Below are positions 45,432-54,327 of a DNA stretch of 64,000 nt, piece by piece (the stretch's first letter is position 1; each line of letters opens with the position of its first letter). The DNA lies in the NCBI RefSeq assembly GCF_003254525.1, contig NZ_QFYS01000013.1, forward strand, positions 1-64,000. Reading direction: 5' to 3'. Source of the DNA: Phenylobacterium kunshanense. GTDB lineage: Bacteria > Pseudomonadota > Alphaproteobacteria > Caulobacterales > Caulobacteraceae. The notes under the pieces are model-generated. The model was not told where the DNA came from, ran no database searches, and worked only from the letters and a program-made list of their open reading frames with translations. Made by a program: the position numbers and the translations under genes.

Positions 45432-46082
45432 ATGAAGCACATCTCCCCCAATCAGGTCGCGGCCGACACGCCGGCGCGCGCTCCCACCCGCCGCGCTCTC
45501 GCCAAGCAACAGACCCGTCTGAAGGTTCTTGCGGCCGCCCGCCGCCTCTTCAGCGAGCAAGGCTACGAAGGCGCCACCATCCGCGACATCGCCGCCGCGG
45601 CCGGCATGTCCACCGGCGCGGTCTTCGCCAATTTCACCGACAAGTCCGACCTGTTCCGCGAGATCATGGTCGACGACATGGAGGCCCTGAACGCCGCCAT
45701 GCGTGACGCCGCGGTTCGTGGCCGGGGCGTCGAGGACGCCCTGCTGAAGGTCTTCATGGCCGGCTATACCTTCTACAAGTCGCGTCTCCAGCTTGCCCGC
45801 GCCGCATTCAGCGTCTCGTGGGACAAGGATGGCGGCCCGTCGCTGCGCGGCCTGCCGGCCTCGCTGGCGCTCGAAGACCTGTTCACCGAGCTGCTGTCGG
45901 ACGCCGTCACGCGCGGCGAACTGTCGCAGGAGGCCGAGGTGAAGCTGCGCAGCCGGATGCTGTTCGACACCTATCTGTCCAACTTCCCGCAGGCGATCTT
46001 CGACGGCTGGAGCCTGGACGCCCTGCAGGCCCGCGCCCGCGACCAGATCCGCATTCTGCTCGCCGGCGCCCGGCGGGGCTGA
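45432..46082 (+). CDS. TetR-family transcriptional regulator (first of tandem pair)
   Basis: A 216-residue repressor-type regulator. The N-terminal helix-turn-helix reads LAAARRLFSEQGYEGATIRD and IAAAAGMSTGAVFANFTDKSDLF; the C-terminal ~140 residues form the ligand and dimer domain. The ATG at 45432 follows AGAGAAG; the frame is open to a TTG at 45327, which would make the poly-C tract coding (Pro run) and is judged unlikely. Fourteen bases separate it from the second TetR gene. Ligand unknown. Confidence 0.87.
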   Translation: MKHISPNQVAADTPARAPTRRALAKQQTRLKVLAAARRLFSEQGYEGATIRDIAAAAGMSTGAVFANFTDKSDLFREIMVDDMEALNAAMRDAAVRGRGVEDALLKVFMAGYTFYKSRLQLARAAFSVSWDKDGGPSLRGLPASLALEDLFTELLSDAVTRGELSQEAEVKLRSRMLFDTYLSNFPQAIFDGWSLDALQARARDQIRILLAGARRG

Positions 46083-46096
46083 GGCTCGCGGGGGGC

Positions 46097-46735
46097 ATGA
46101 ACGCAGACGTCGACACGGCCTCCCGGCCGCCGGCCTCGCGCCAGTCGCAGAAGGAAGCGACCCGGCTGCGGGTGCTCAACGCGGCCCGGGAGCTGTTCGA
46201 CACCCACGGCTACCAGGGCACGACGATCCGCGAGATCGCGCGCCATGCCGGCGTCGCCGTGGGAAGCGTTTTCACCACCTTCGCCTCCAAGGGCGAGATC
46301 CTCTCCGAAGTCATGCAGGCCCGGCTCGACCCGCTCTACGCGGAGCTCGACCGGGTCATGCCGCATCTGCGCGGGTCGACGGCGGACCGCCTGCGCACCA
46401 TGTTCGCCATCCACTTCGAGTTCGAGGCTCGGCACGTGCGGCTGTTCCTGTCGCACATCGCGGCCGCCTACGACTGGACCTTGCCGCCCGGCGCCAAGCC
46501 GTACGGCCACACGCCCCGGCTCCAGGAGATCATCCGCGAGACCCTTCAGAAGGGGATCGAGCAGGGCGAGGTGCGCGCCGACTGCGATCTGCAGGAGATC
46601 GTCGACCTGCTGATGGCCGCCTACGCCTGGACCTATCGGCTGGTGATCACGCGCGAGGCCGGCACTCAGGCGATGATCGACGCAATGGATCGCCAGATCG
46701 GCCTGGTCGCCGAGGGGTTCGCGCCCCGCGGCTGA
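46097..46735 (+). CDS. TetR-family transcriptional regulator (second of tandem pair)
   Basis: A 212-residue regulator with LNAARELFDTHGYQGTTIRE and IARHAGVAVGSVFTTFASKGE as the helix-turn-helix. Its DNA-binding domain is close to that of the preceding gene, suggesting an old tandem duplication, while the ligand domains differ. The two are probably one transcript. The gene is convergent with a long acyl-CoA dehydrogenase, 19 bases away. Its targets are unknown; fatty-acid genes are reasonable candidates. Confidence 0.88.
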   Translation: MNADVDTASRPPASRQSQKEATRLRVLNAARELFDTHGYQGTTIREIARHAGVAVGSVFTTFASKGEILSEVMQARLDPLYAELDRVMPHLRGSTADRLRTMFAIHFEFEARHVRLFLSHIAAAYDWTLPPGAKPYGHTPRLQEIIRETLQKGIEQGEVRADCDLQEIVDLLMAAYAWTYRLVITREAGTQAMIDAMDRQIGLVAEGFAPRG

Positions 46736-46754
46736 GACGGACGACGGCCGACGC

Positions 46755-48401
46755 TCAGTTCGCGCCTTCCAGCAGCCGTCTCGCGATCACCTGCGCCTGG
46801 ATCTCGCCCGCGCCCTCGAAGATGTTGAGGATGCGCGCGTCGGCCAGCACCCGGCTGACCGGGGTCTCCAACGCAAAGCCCGTACCCCCGTGGATCTGCA
46901 CCGCATTGTCGGCCGCGGCCCAGGCGATGCGCGCGGCGGTGAGCTTGGCCATGCCGGCCTCCAGGTCGCAGCGGCGGCCCTCGTCCTTGGTCCGGGCGGC
47001 GAACCACGCCAGCCGGCGGGCGCCCAGGATCTCGGCCGCCATCATCGCCAGCTTGTTGGCGACCCGCGGGAAACGGGCGATCGGCTCGCCGAACTGGCGG
47101 CGGGCCAGCGCATAGTCGAGAGCCAGGTCAAGGGCGTTCTGCGCCACGCCGATGGCGCGGGCGGCCGTCTGGATCCGCGCGCTCTCGAAGGTGGCCATGA
47201 GCTGCACGAAACCCTGGCCTTCCACCCCGCCCAGCAGGTTGGCGTGGGGCACCTCGAAGCCGTCGAAGCCGATCTCGTATTCCTTCATGCCGCGGTAGCC
47301 GATCACCTTGATCTCGCCTCCGGTCATGCCCTTGGCCGGGAAGGGGGCGGCGTCAGTCCCGCGCGGCTTCTCGGCCAGGAACATGGAGAGGCCGCGGTGG
47401 TCCTTCTTTTCGGGATCGGTCCGGACGAGAAGGGTCATCAGGTCGGCGCGGGCGGCGTGGGTGATCCAGGTCTTGGCGCCGTGCACCGTCCAGACCTCGC
47501 CGTCCCGGCTGGCGCGGGTGCGGAGGGAGCCCAGGTCGGAACCGGCTTCGGGCTCGGTGAACACGGCTGTGGGGATGATCTCGCCCGAGGTGATGCCCGG
47601 TAGGAACCGCGCCTTCTGCTCGGGCGTGCCGTGGGCCATGATCAGTTCGCCGGCGATTTCCGAGCGCGTGCCCAGCGAGCCGGTCCCGATCCAGCCCCGC
47701 GACAGGGCCTCGGACACCACGCACATGGCCACCTTGCCCAGGCCCGATCCGCCCCACTCCTCAGGGGCCGTTAGGCCGAAGACGCCGAGGTCGCCCAGTT
47801 CCTGCAGCAGCTCCAGCGGGATCAGTTCGTCGCGCAGGTGCCAGCCGTGGGCATGGGGCGTGATCTTCTCAGCCGTGAAGGCGCAGAACTGGTCGCGGAT
47901 GGCTTCGAGCGTCTCGTCGAGACCGCTGGCCTCAAGGGACGGGCGGCCGCGCGCCTCGTCGAGCAACTCGACGATCCGCCACTTCACCGCCTGGGTCACA
48001 CCGGGACGGAGGCGACCGAGCACGGCGCCCAGACGCTCGGCGGGCGCAAAGACGTCGGCGGGGCGGAAGAATTCGCCCTGGTTCATCGGAATTCCGCCGG
48101 CGAGCTGCGACAGGTACTCGTGCGCGAGTATCTGGGCCGGCAAGGCCTCGGCCTCGCCGAACCGACCCTCGGCCTCCAGCGCGCGCGCCCAGGCCGCCGT
48201 CTGGCGCAGGGTCTCCGCATAGGCGGCCGCCCAGGCCAGTCCGTGGGCCGCGTGCTGCTCATCATCCAGCGCCGCCCGATCCAGGCGCCCATCCTGCCGA
48301 ACGCGTCCGCCCAAGGCGCCTGCGATGGCGGTGACGAGGCCGGCGGCCGCGTCGGCGGCCTGGTCGAGGAGGTCGGGGAGCTGGGGGAGGATCAGGGTCA
48401 T
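46755..48401 (-). CDS. Acyl-CoA dehydrogenase with ~165-residue N-terminal extension
   Basis: A 548-residue flavoenzyme, clearly longer than the usual ~380. Residues 1-165 are a helical extension without recognised motifs; the dehydrogenase part has FTEPEAGSDLGSL, the LARRQFGEPIARFPRVANKL core, QIHGGTGFALE and the C-terminal NIFEGAGEIQAQVIARRLL with the catalytic Glu. The extension may add a partner or membrane contact. The start is the ATG at 48401. It is divergent from the GST gene and convergent with the TetR pair. Confidence 0.9.
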   Translation of the reverse strand: MTLILPQLPDLLDQAADAAAGLVTAIAGALGGRVRQDGRLDRAALDDEQHAAHGLAWAAAYAETLRQTAAWARALEAEGRFGEAEALPAQILAHEYLSQLAGGIPMNQGEFFRPADVFAPAERLGAVLGRLRPGVTQAVKWRIVELLDEARGRPSLEASGLDETLEAIRDQFCAFTAEKITPHAHGWHLRDELIPLELLQELGDLGVFGLTAPEEWGGSGLGKVAMCVVSEALSRGWIGTGSLGTRSEIAGELIMAHGTPEQKARFLPGITSGEIIPTAVFTEPEAGSDLGSLRTRASRDGEVWTVHGAKTWITHAARADLMTLLVRTDPEKKDHRGLSMFLAEKPRGTDAAPFPAKGMTGGEIKVIGYRGMKEYEIGFDGFEVPHANLLGGVEGQGFVQLMATFESARIQTAARAIGVAQNALDLALDYALARRQFGEPIARFPRVANKLAMMAAEILGARRLAWFAARTKDEGRRCDLEAGMAKLTAARIAWAAADNAVQIHGGTGFALETPVSRVLADARILNIFEGAGEIQAQVIARRLLEGAN

Positions 48402-48481
48402 GGTCGGCCTTATGGCAGACTTGCGTTGCGTCAGGTCAGACGGCTTTGCTGATATCCAGCCAGACAAGAGGAAGCGTCGCC

Positions 48482-49108
48482 ATGCTCATCGTCCACCACC
48501 TCAACGATTCCCGCTCGCAGCGCATCCTCTGGCTCCTAGAGGAACTGGCCGTTCCCTACGAGATCAAGCGCTACGCGCGGGACGCGACGACCCGTCTGGC
48601 GCCGCCGGAGCTGGTCGCCGTGCACCCGCTGGGCAAGTCGCCGGTGATCACGGACGACGGACGGACGGTCCATGAGAGCGGCGCCATCATCGACTACATC
48701 ATCCGCCGGCACGGCGGCGGGCGGATGGCCCCGGCGATCGGCAGCGACGCCTACGAGACCTACAACCAGTGGCTCCACTACGCCGAGGGATCGGCGATGC
48801 TGCCGCTCATGCTGTTCATGTACGTGGGTCGGCTGGGTGAGGGCGGCGCGCCGCTGCACCCGCGTATCGAGAGCGAGATCGCCAACCACATGGGCTACGT
48901 GGACCGCAGCCTCGCCGGCCGCGACTGGCTGCTGGGGAGCGAACTCACGGGCGCCGACATCAACCTCAGCTTCGTCGCCGAGGTGATGGGCGCGTTCGGC
49001 AAGCTGGACGGCTATCCGAACATGAAGGCGTGGCTGGAGCGCTTCCAGGCCCGGCCGGCCTATAGGACGGCGCTGGAGAAGGGCGGAGCCTACAGCTTCG
49101 CCCGCTGA
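48482..49108 (+). CDS. Glutathione S-transferase family protein
   Basis: A 208-residue protein with a thioredoxin-like N-terminal domain (LNDSRSQRILWLLEELAVPYE; VHPLGKSPVI with the cis-Pro; ESGAIIDYI binding glutathione) and a helical C-terminal domain with GADINLSFVAEV. The active Ser in the LNDSRSQR loop points to the theta/beta-type Ser/Cys classes. ATG at 48482, with an AGAGGAAG ribosome site. Its substrate is unknown. It is convergent with the hydrolase gene, two bases between stops. Confidence 0.9.
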   Translation: MLIVHHLNDSRSQRILWLLEELAVPYEIKRYARDATTRLAPPELVAVHPLGKSPVITDDGRTVHESGAIIDYIIRRHGGGRMAPAIGSDAYETYNQWLHYAEGSAMLPLMLFMYVGRLGEGGAPLHPRIESEIANHMGYVDRSLAGRDWLLGSELTGADINLSFVAEVMGAFGKLDGYPNMKAWLERFQARPAYRTALEKGGAYSFAR

Positions 49109-49110
49109 GG

Positions 49111-49905
49111 CTATTCGAACGGCGGGAAGTCGTCGTCGAGCAGGCCGTCCAGGAAGTCGAACACCGTGGCCTTCAGCGAGGCGTGCGGGATCGCCGAGAA
49201 GTGGTCGCAGCCGGGCAGGCTGACGCCCTTGCCATGGGGAAACAGGCGGGCCAGCTCGTCCGGGTCGCCCGCCAGTTCGTCGCGGGCGCCGGCGACGACA
49301 AGGACGGGCATCGGCAGTCGCGCCAGGGCGTCGCGGTCCCAGGCGGGATTCTGGGCGGCCGACATGGCGGCCAGGGCCTGGCGGTCCTCGCCCTGCTCGT
49401 CGGCGAACTGGCGGAAGCTCTTGAGGAACGGCTGGTCGATGGTCTCCGGATCGTCGGTGGCCATGGCCTGCTTCATGGCGTCGGCGGCGCCCGGCCGGGG
49501 CGGATCGAACAGCTTGCCGCCGATCCCGCCGAGCATCAGGTGGCCGATCCGGTCCGGAGCATCCAGCGCCATCTGCAGGGCCGTCCGCGTGCCCATGGAA
49601 TAGCCGAACACCTCGCAGCGGCCGACGCCGAGGCTATCCAGCAGCGCGACGGCGTCGGCGGCCAGATTGGCCCGGGTGTAGTCCGCGGGGTCGTGAGACT
49701 TGACGCTCTCGCCGTGGCCGCGCTGGTCCAGGGCGATGGTCCGGATGCCGCGCCGCTCGAAGGCCCCGTACCAGCCGGTCCGCCGCCAGCCCTCGTTCCG
49801 GTTCGAAGCGAACCCGTGCAGGAGCAGGACGGTCCGCTGGACCGGGCCGGCGGGGGCGATGTCGTCATAGGCGATGGTCACGCCGTTCAGGGTCGCGCTG
49901 GGCAT
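49111..49905 (-). CDS. Alpha/beta-fold hydrolase
   Basis: A 264-residue serine hydrolase. The nucleophile elbow is GYSMGTR, the oxyanion region LLLHGFASN, a catalytic Asp is near VVAGARDEL and the catalytic His in GCDHFSAIP. It resembles esterases or lactonases of the 'alpha/beta hydrolase' group, but the substrate is unknown. It is cytoplasmic: no signal peptide is visible. It stands alone between the GST and VanY genes. Confidence 0.87.
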   Translation of the reverse strand: MPSATLNGVTIAYDDIAPAGPVQRTVLLLHGFASNRNEGWRRTGWYGAFERRGIRTIALDQRGHGESVKSHDPADYTRANLAADAVALLDSLGVGRCEVFGYSMGTRTALQMALDAPDRIGHLMLGGIGGKLFDPPRPGAADAMKQAMATDDPETIDQPFLKSFRQFADEQGEDRQALAAMSAAQNPAWDRDALARLPMPVLVVAGARDELAGDPDELARLFPHGKGVSLPGCDHFSAIPHASLKATVFDFLDGLLDDDFPPFE

Positions 49906-49972
49906 GGCGCGGACCGTAGAGTCGGTATGGCCCTGCCGTCCACTCCTCCGCAGCGTCAGGTCGTGGTGACCA

Positions 49973-50836
49973 TCAGGGCGGCTCGCCCGTCCACTCCCAG
50001 TGCCAGGGCTCGAAGGGGTAGTTCACGAAGCCGAACCGCCCGGCGTTGGCCAGCAGCCAGCGGTAGGTCGGCGTTTGGGTCATGACCAGCCGGTTCGGGT
50101 CGGCGCTGGAGTCAGGTCCGTAGCCGGGCGCCTGCCCGACGTAGATGTCCATAGCGAGTCCGGTCCGGTGGGCGGAACACCGCGCGCGGACGATCCCGTC
50201 GCAGTTGCCGTCGGCCTGGCAACGGGCGGCGTCGGCGGCCGGGCTGCGGTAGCCGGAGAAGATGGTCAGGTTGCGCGGATCGACGGCGATCTCCGGCGTC
50301 TCGGCCCGAGCGGCCTCCACCATCCGGCGGTAGGCGGCGAGGGCCTTCGGGCGCAGCCAGACCTGCTTGCCGGAATATCCCTCTTCGAGGCGCGCGGCGG
50401 TGATCAGGTCGGGCGTTTCCGGGCATTGGCCGAGCGCGGTGAAACGGACGAACTCGCGCAGGCCCTGTAGCTCGCCCTTGAGCGTCAGGAAGACCGGCTC
50501 GGTCAGCACCCCGTCGCCGCCCAGGTCGTTGGCGCGTTGCCAGGTGGCCAGCGCCGCCGCGAAGCCTTCGCTGTGCGGGGGACAGGTCGTGCCGATCCGC
50601 TGCTGGATGAGCGGCGCATATATCTCCCACCCGGTCTCGGCGCGGCCGAACGGGCTCCAGGCCAGAGTCTGCAGCGAAGCGGCGTTGGCCACGGCGGCGT
50701 CGGTCCAGCCTTCCGCACGGCACTCCGGACTTATCGGGACGTGGGAGCTGACCGGCGGCGTGACCGGCGCCGGGGCGGGGATTTGAAGGGGAGCGCAGCC
50801 GGCGACGATCAGCGCCAGGATGCAGGTCGCCGGCAT
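49973..50836 (-). CDS. VanY-type D-alanyl-D-alanine carboxypeptidase lipoprotein
   Basis: A 287-residue lipoprotein: a short signal peptide ends in IVAGC (Cys14). A middle segment with GGDGVLTEP resembles a peptidoglycan-binding-like region. The C-terminal metallopeptidase domain has SAHRTGLAMD (His223, Asp230) and EPWHWEW (His279), the VanY zinc ligands. It should trim peptidoglycan stem peptides in the periplasm. The ATG at 50836 directly starts the signal peptide. Six Cys outside the lipobox suggest disulfides. Expression control is unknown. Confidence 0.85.
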   Translation of the reverse strand: MPATCILALIVAGCAPLQIPAPAPVTPPVSSHVPISPECRAEGWTDAAVANAASLQTLAWSPFGRAETGWEIYAPLIQQRIGTTCPPHSEGFAAALATWQRANDLGGDGVLTEPVFLTLKGELQGLREFVRFTALGQCPETPDLITAARLEEGYSGKQVWLRPKALAAYRRMVEAARAETPEIAVDPRNLTIFSGYRSPAADAARCQADGNCDGIVRARCSAHRTGLAMDIYVGQAPGYGPDSSADPNRLVMTQTPTYRWLLANAGRFGFVNYPFEPWHWEWTGEPP

Positions 50837-51000
50837 GGCCGCGGGCCTGCGCCCACCCGCGGAATCTGGCGTGCGACAGGCGCGCGGAGGCGCGCATTTT
50901 CCGCCCACACCACCTGAGATCATTGTTCCGCGACTGGTTTTGTCATTGAAATGTCAGCGTAAAGGTTTCGGTTACAAACCCTGGTTACCCATTTTGAGGA

Positions 51001-51035
51001 GCGGCAAAAAGCCGCCTCGGCAGCCAACTGCCGAG
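51001..51035 (+). promoter_or_regulatory. Two tandem stem-loops in the leader of the unknown gene at 51048
   Basis: GCGGC-AAAAA-GCCGC (51001-51015) is followed immediately by CTCGGCAG-CCAA-CTGCCGAG (51016-51035), both perfect stems. The second ends 3 bases before the AGGAGG ribosome site (51039-51044). They could protect the leader or gate translation. There is no T-run, so they are not intrinsic terminators. Confidence 0.6.
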
Positions 51036-51047
51036 CCAGGAGGAAAT

Positions 51048-52040
51048 ATGACCGGCAGTCCCCCCGCCACGGTCATCGCATCCATGAGTCGCGTGGACCG
51101 CGCCACCGGCCGGCTGGCCCGCGACAGCGATCGCAAGCTCCGCGCGACCAGCCGCCGCCGGGCCACCCGCACCGACGTCGAGGCGCAACAGCGGCTCCAT
51201 TCGCGCCTGACCGAAATCCACAAGGTGACGCCCAAGCGCGTCGACTGGGACCGCATCCTGGCCGAGGGGCCGGTGGTTCCGGCGATCGCGCGTGACGCCA
51301 TGTCGGCCGCGGCGCGGCGGAAGCTGTCGGAGTACCGGCCGTCCCTGATGGACAGTCTCCTGGGCGTCGAGCGCGAGAAGCGACGGGAGCTGACCGAGAA
51401 GGTGATCGAGGCCGCCAAGGCCGACGCCGAACTCTGGGCCCGGGCGAAGGCCGAGGCCGACACCCACAACCGCCTGCTGGCCCTGGCGCCCGGCGTTCGG
51501 GCGCTGCAGGTCGAGGCCATCGCGGGCGCCCTCAAGGTCCAGGGTGTGGCGATGAACCTGAAGGATATCGTCGAGGGCCTGACCATTCATCAGCCGACAC
51601 CTGAGCGCCTGGTGGCGCGCGTCGACCTGCTGGAGTTCGACGCCCTGCCGGATGAGACCTGCCTGTCCGGCGCCACCAGCGCGACCTGGTTGGGGATGAG
51701 TCCGGCCGAGCGGGCGGACCTTCAGCTCACCAACGCATGCTCCGTCGTGCTGCGGGTGGCCGTCGAACTGCTCCAGGTGGTCTCGGTGGAAGCGGCTGAG
51801 GTGGTGGCCCGCGTCTGCCGCCCGGGCGGCCTGACCGAAGCCGATATGCAGCCGGTCCTGCACGTCAAGGTTCCGACCGCCGTGCTGGCGAAGCTCCAGC
51901 TCCGCAAGCTGGACGCGGGCCCGGCGGCGGCCGCCCTGGGCGCCCGTATGGCGTGGACGCCGGGCCACGGGCTTGGCCCTATCGACATCGAACAAGTCGG
52001 GCTCGGCGCGTTGCGGGCCCCCTCGATCCAGGCCGCCTGA
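51048..52040 (+). CDS. Unrecognised cytoplasmic protein
   Basis: A 330-residue protein that I do not recognise. The first ~60 residues are Arg-rich (RKLRATSRRRATRTDVEAQQ), which suggests nucleic-acid or membrane contact. Residues ~60-150 are predicted helical and charged; the region around 170-300 looks alpha/beta with a hydrophobic helix (NACSVVLRVAVELLQVVSVE). No signal peptide, membrane helix or catalytic motif is clear. The start at 51048 has a strong AGGAGG. Codon use matches the neighbours. It is monocistronic, divergent from the VanY gene. Confidence 0.75.
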   Translation: MTGSPPATVIASMSRVDRATGRLARDSDRKLRATSRRRATRTDVEAQQRLHSRLTEIHKVTPKRVDWDRILAEGPVVPAIARDAMSAAARRKLSEYRPSLMDSLLGVEREKRRELTEKVIEAAKADAELWARAKAEADTHNRLLALAPGVRALQVEAIAGALKVQGVAMNLKDIVEGLTIHQPTPERLVARVDLLEFDALPDETCLSGATSATWLGMSPAERADLQLTNACSVVLRVAVELLQVVSVEAAEVVARVCRPGGLTEADMQPVLHVKVPTAVLAKLQLRKLDAGPAAAALGARMAWTPGHGLGPIDIEQVGLGALRAPSIQAA

Positions 52041-52106
52041 CGCCCACGGTGGCGTGACGCGGCGGAAGGGGCGATAGCGTTCTCCAAAACAAGGGGAGGA
52101 CGCGCG

Positions 52107-53099
52107 ATGAAGGACTTTGCCGGAAAATTCGCGGTGGTGACGGGCGGCGGCACGGGCATGGGCCGCGAGCTTGCCCGCCAGCTCATCGCCGAGGGCTGCA
52201 GCGTCGCCATGTGCGACGTCTCGGATCGCAACATGGCCGAGACCATCGCCCTGTGCGAAGCCGACCGGATCCCTCAGGGCGCGAGGATCACCGCGCACAT
52301 CGCCGACGTCTCGGACGAGGCGGCGCTGGTCCGGTTCCGCGACGAGGCGGCCAAGGCGCACGACACCGACCGCCTGAACCTGCTGTTCAACAACGCCGGG
52401 ATCGGCGGCGGCGGATCGATGGTCAATGACGACCGAGGTGAGTGGGAGCGGACATTCAACGTCTGCTGGGGCGGGGTCTATCTTGGCGTGCGCACCTTCC
52501 TGCCCATGCTGATCGCCGCGGACGAGGCGCACATCGTCAACACCTCGTCGGTGAACGGGCTCTGGGCCAGCCTCGGTCCGCATGTTTCCCATACGGCCTA
52601 CGCTTCGGCGAAGTTCGCGGTGCGGGGCTTCACCGAGGCCCTGGTGACCGACCTTCGGCTCAACGCGCCGCACGTGAAGTGCTCGGTGGTGATGCCCGGC
52701 CACATCGGAACCGCCATCGTCGCAAACTCGCGCAAGGTGATCCGCGGCGTGGACGAGGACACGCTGACGGTGGAAGAGTTGGAGCGCGCCCGCGACCGGA
52801 TCGCACATATGGGGATGGACTCCGCGGGCGTGCCCGACGCGGCGATCCAGGCGATGGTCGCCGAGCAGGCCCGCCGCTTCCTGGAGGACGCGCCCACCTC
52901 CGCGGCTGAAGCGGCGAGGATCATCCTGGACGGCGTCCGGCACGAGCGCTGGCGGATCCTGGTAGGCGAAGACGCCCACGTGATCGACCGCATGGTCCGG
53001 GAAAATCCCGAACAGGCCTATGAGCCGGAGTTCTACAACCGCCTGGTGGAGGCGGCCGGCTGGCAGCTCCAGAACATCGTCGCCAGCCGCTCGGAGTGA
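52107..53099 (+). CDS. SDR-family oxidoreductase
   Basis: A 330-residue short-chain dehydrogenase with the NAD(P) loop TGGGTGMG at 12-19, NNAG at 95-98, Ser147/148, Tyr165 and Lys169 (YASAK). The C-terminal part is about 60 residues longer than a classical SDR of 250-270. A GGGGAGGA ribosome site lies ahead of the ATG. It may belong with the MFS transporter that follows 79 bases later, but no shared function is evident. Substrate unknown. Confidence 0.87.
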   Translation: MKDFAGKFAVVTGGGTGMGRELARQLIAEGCSVAMCDVSDRNMAETIALCEADRIPQGARITAHIADVSDEAALVRFRDEAAKAHDTDRLNLLFNNAGIGGGGSMVNDDRGEWERTFNVCWGGVYLGVRTFLPMLIAADEAHIVNTSSVNGLWASLGPHVSHTAYASAKFAVRGFTEALVTDLRLNAPHVKCSVVMPGHIGTAIVANSRKVIRGVDEDTLTVEELERARDRIAHMGMDSAGVPDAAIQAMVAEQARRFLEDAPTSAAEAARIILDGVRHERWRILVGEDAHVIDRMVRENPEQAYEPEFYNRLVEAAGWQLQNIVASRSE

Positions 53100-53178
53100 C
53101 TGGACCGCATACCGCCTTTTCGGCGAAGTTGCTCCCTGGCGAAGCTTTCGGGGGATCGAGCATGGGCGGGCGACGACC

Positions 53179-54327
53179 GTGAATCCCCGCATCTATGTCC
53201 TGACCCTCTGCACCTTCGCCTTCGGGTCGGCGGCGTTCATCTTCGCCGGCCTGCTGGAGACGATGGCGGCCGACCTCGGCGTCTCCACCGCCGTGGCCGG
53301 GCAACTTCAGACGGCCTATGTCCTGACCTCGGCGGCGCTGGGGCCGGTCGTCGCCTGGCGGCTGGGACGCCTGGATCGGCGATGGGTGGTCGTGGGCGGC
53401 CTCGTCCTGGGCCTTGCTCTGCACCTCGCCTGCGCGCTGACGCCGAACTTCGAGGCCCTGCTGGTTCTTCGCGGGCTCGCCGGACTGGCAGGCGCCATGT
53501 CGGGTCCGGCGGCCAGCGTGGCGGCCGCCTCGCTCGCTCCGCCGGAACGCCGAGGCTCGGCCATTGCGCTCGTCTCGGGCGGCATGACCCTGGCCTTCGT
53601 GGTCGGCATCCCCATGGGCAGCGTTGTCGGATCAATGTTCGGCTGGCGCGCCACGTTTCTGTTCGCGGCGCTGCTGTCCGGGATCGCCCTGACCGCGGTG
53701 CTGCTGTTCCGGCCCAGCGTGCCGGCGCCGCCGAAGCGCCAGGGCGGCAGCGTGCCGGTGAACACGATCTGGCCGCTGTACCTGACCACCTTCCTGGTCT
53801 TCGCCGCCAACATGACTTTGAACCTCTACATCGCCCCCATCGTGCGCGTGGGCGCGGGGGTGACCGGGGCCGGTGTCGGGGTGTTCCAGGCGATGATCGG
53901 CTGGGGCTCGATCGCAGGCCTGTGGCTGGGCGCCCGGGCGGCGGATCGCAATGCGGGCAAGTCGTGGATCCTGCTGGGCTTTGTGATCCAGGCCACGGCC
54001 ATGAGTCTGCACTTCGCGGCCACGCATGAGGCGCTGCCGCCCGGCCTGCCCAGCCAGATCCTCGTCGCCTCGGCGATCTTCGTGGCGGCGACGGCGTTGT
54101 TCTCGATCACCCCGGTGATCCAGTCGCGGCTGATCCACGCCACCGAGGGCGCGCCGGTGGCCCTGGCGCTCAACGGCTCGGTTGTCGCCTTGGGACAGGC
54201 CCTGGGTTCGGCGGCGGGCGGCGCCTCGCTGGCGGCGTGGGGCGTCCCGGCGATTCCGGCGACGGCCCTGGCGCTGTCGCTGACCGCCTTCCTGATCCTG
54301 AGCGTCGCGTTCCCGCGCGCTAGATGA
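53179..54327 (+). CDS. MFS transporter (arabinose-efflux/AraJ-like)
   Basis: A 382-residue membrane protein with 12 likely helices and the MFS-type sequence RLGRLDRRWVVVGG in the loop after helix 2. It resembles the DHA1/AraJ-like drug or sugar efflux group. The start is most likely the GTG at 53179, which begins the first helix; the frame upstream to 53020 is probably not translated. It overlaps the convergent mutY stop by eight bases. The exported compound is unknown. Confidence 0.85.
   Translation: MNPRIYVLTLCTFAFGSAAFIFAGLLETMAADLGVSTAVAGQLQTAYVLTSAALGPVVAWRLGRLDRRWVVVGGLVLGLALHLACALTPNFEALLVLRGLAGLAGAMSGPAASVAAASLAPPERRGSAIALVSGGMTLAFVVGIPMGSVVGSMFGWRATFLFAALLSGIALTAVLLFRPSVPAPPKRQGGSVPVNTIWPLYLTTFLVFAANMTLNLYIAPIVRVGAGVTGAGVGVFQAMIGWGSIAGLWLGARAADRNAGKSWILLGFVIQATAMSLHFAATHEALPPGLPSQILVASAIFVAATALFSITPVIQSRLIHATEGAPVALALNGSVVALGQALGSAAGGASLAAWGVPAIPATALALSLTAFLILSVAFPRAR

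Noticed and set aside
50985..53192. A 735-codon minus-strand reading frame opposite the unknown gene and the SDR
   Set aside because: The plus-strand genes have good ribosome sites and normal codon use, while the minus frame has no ribosome site or domain.
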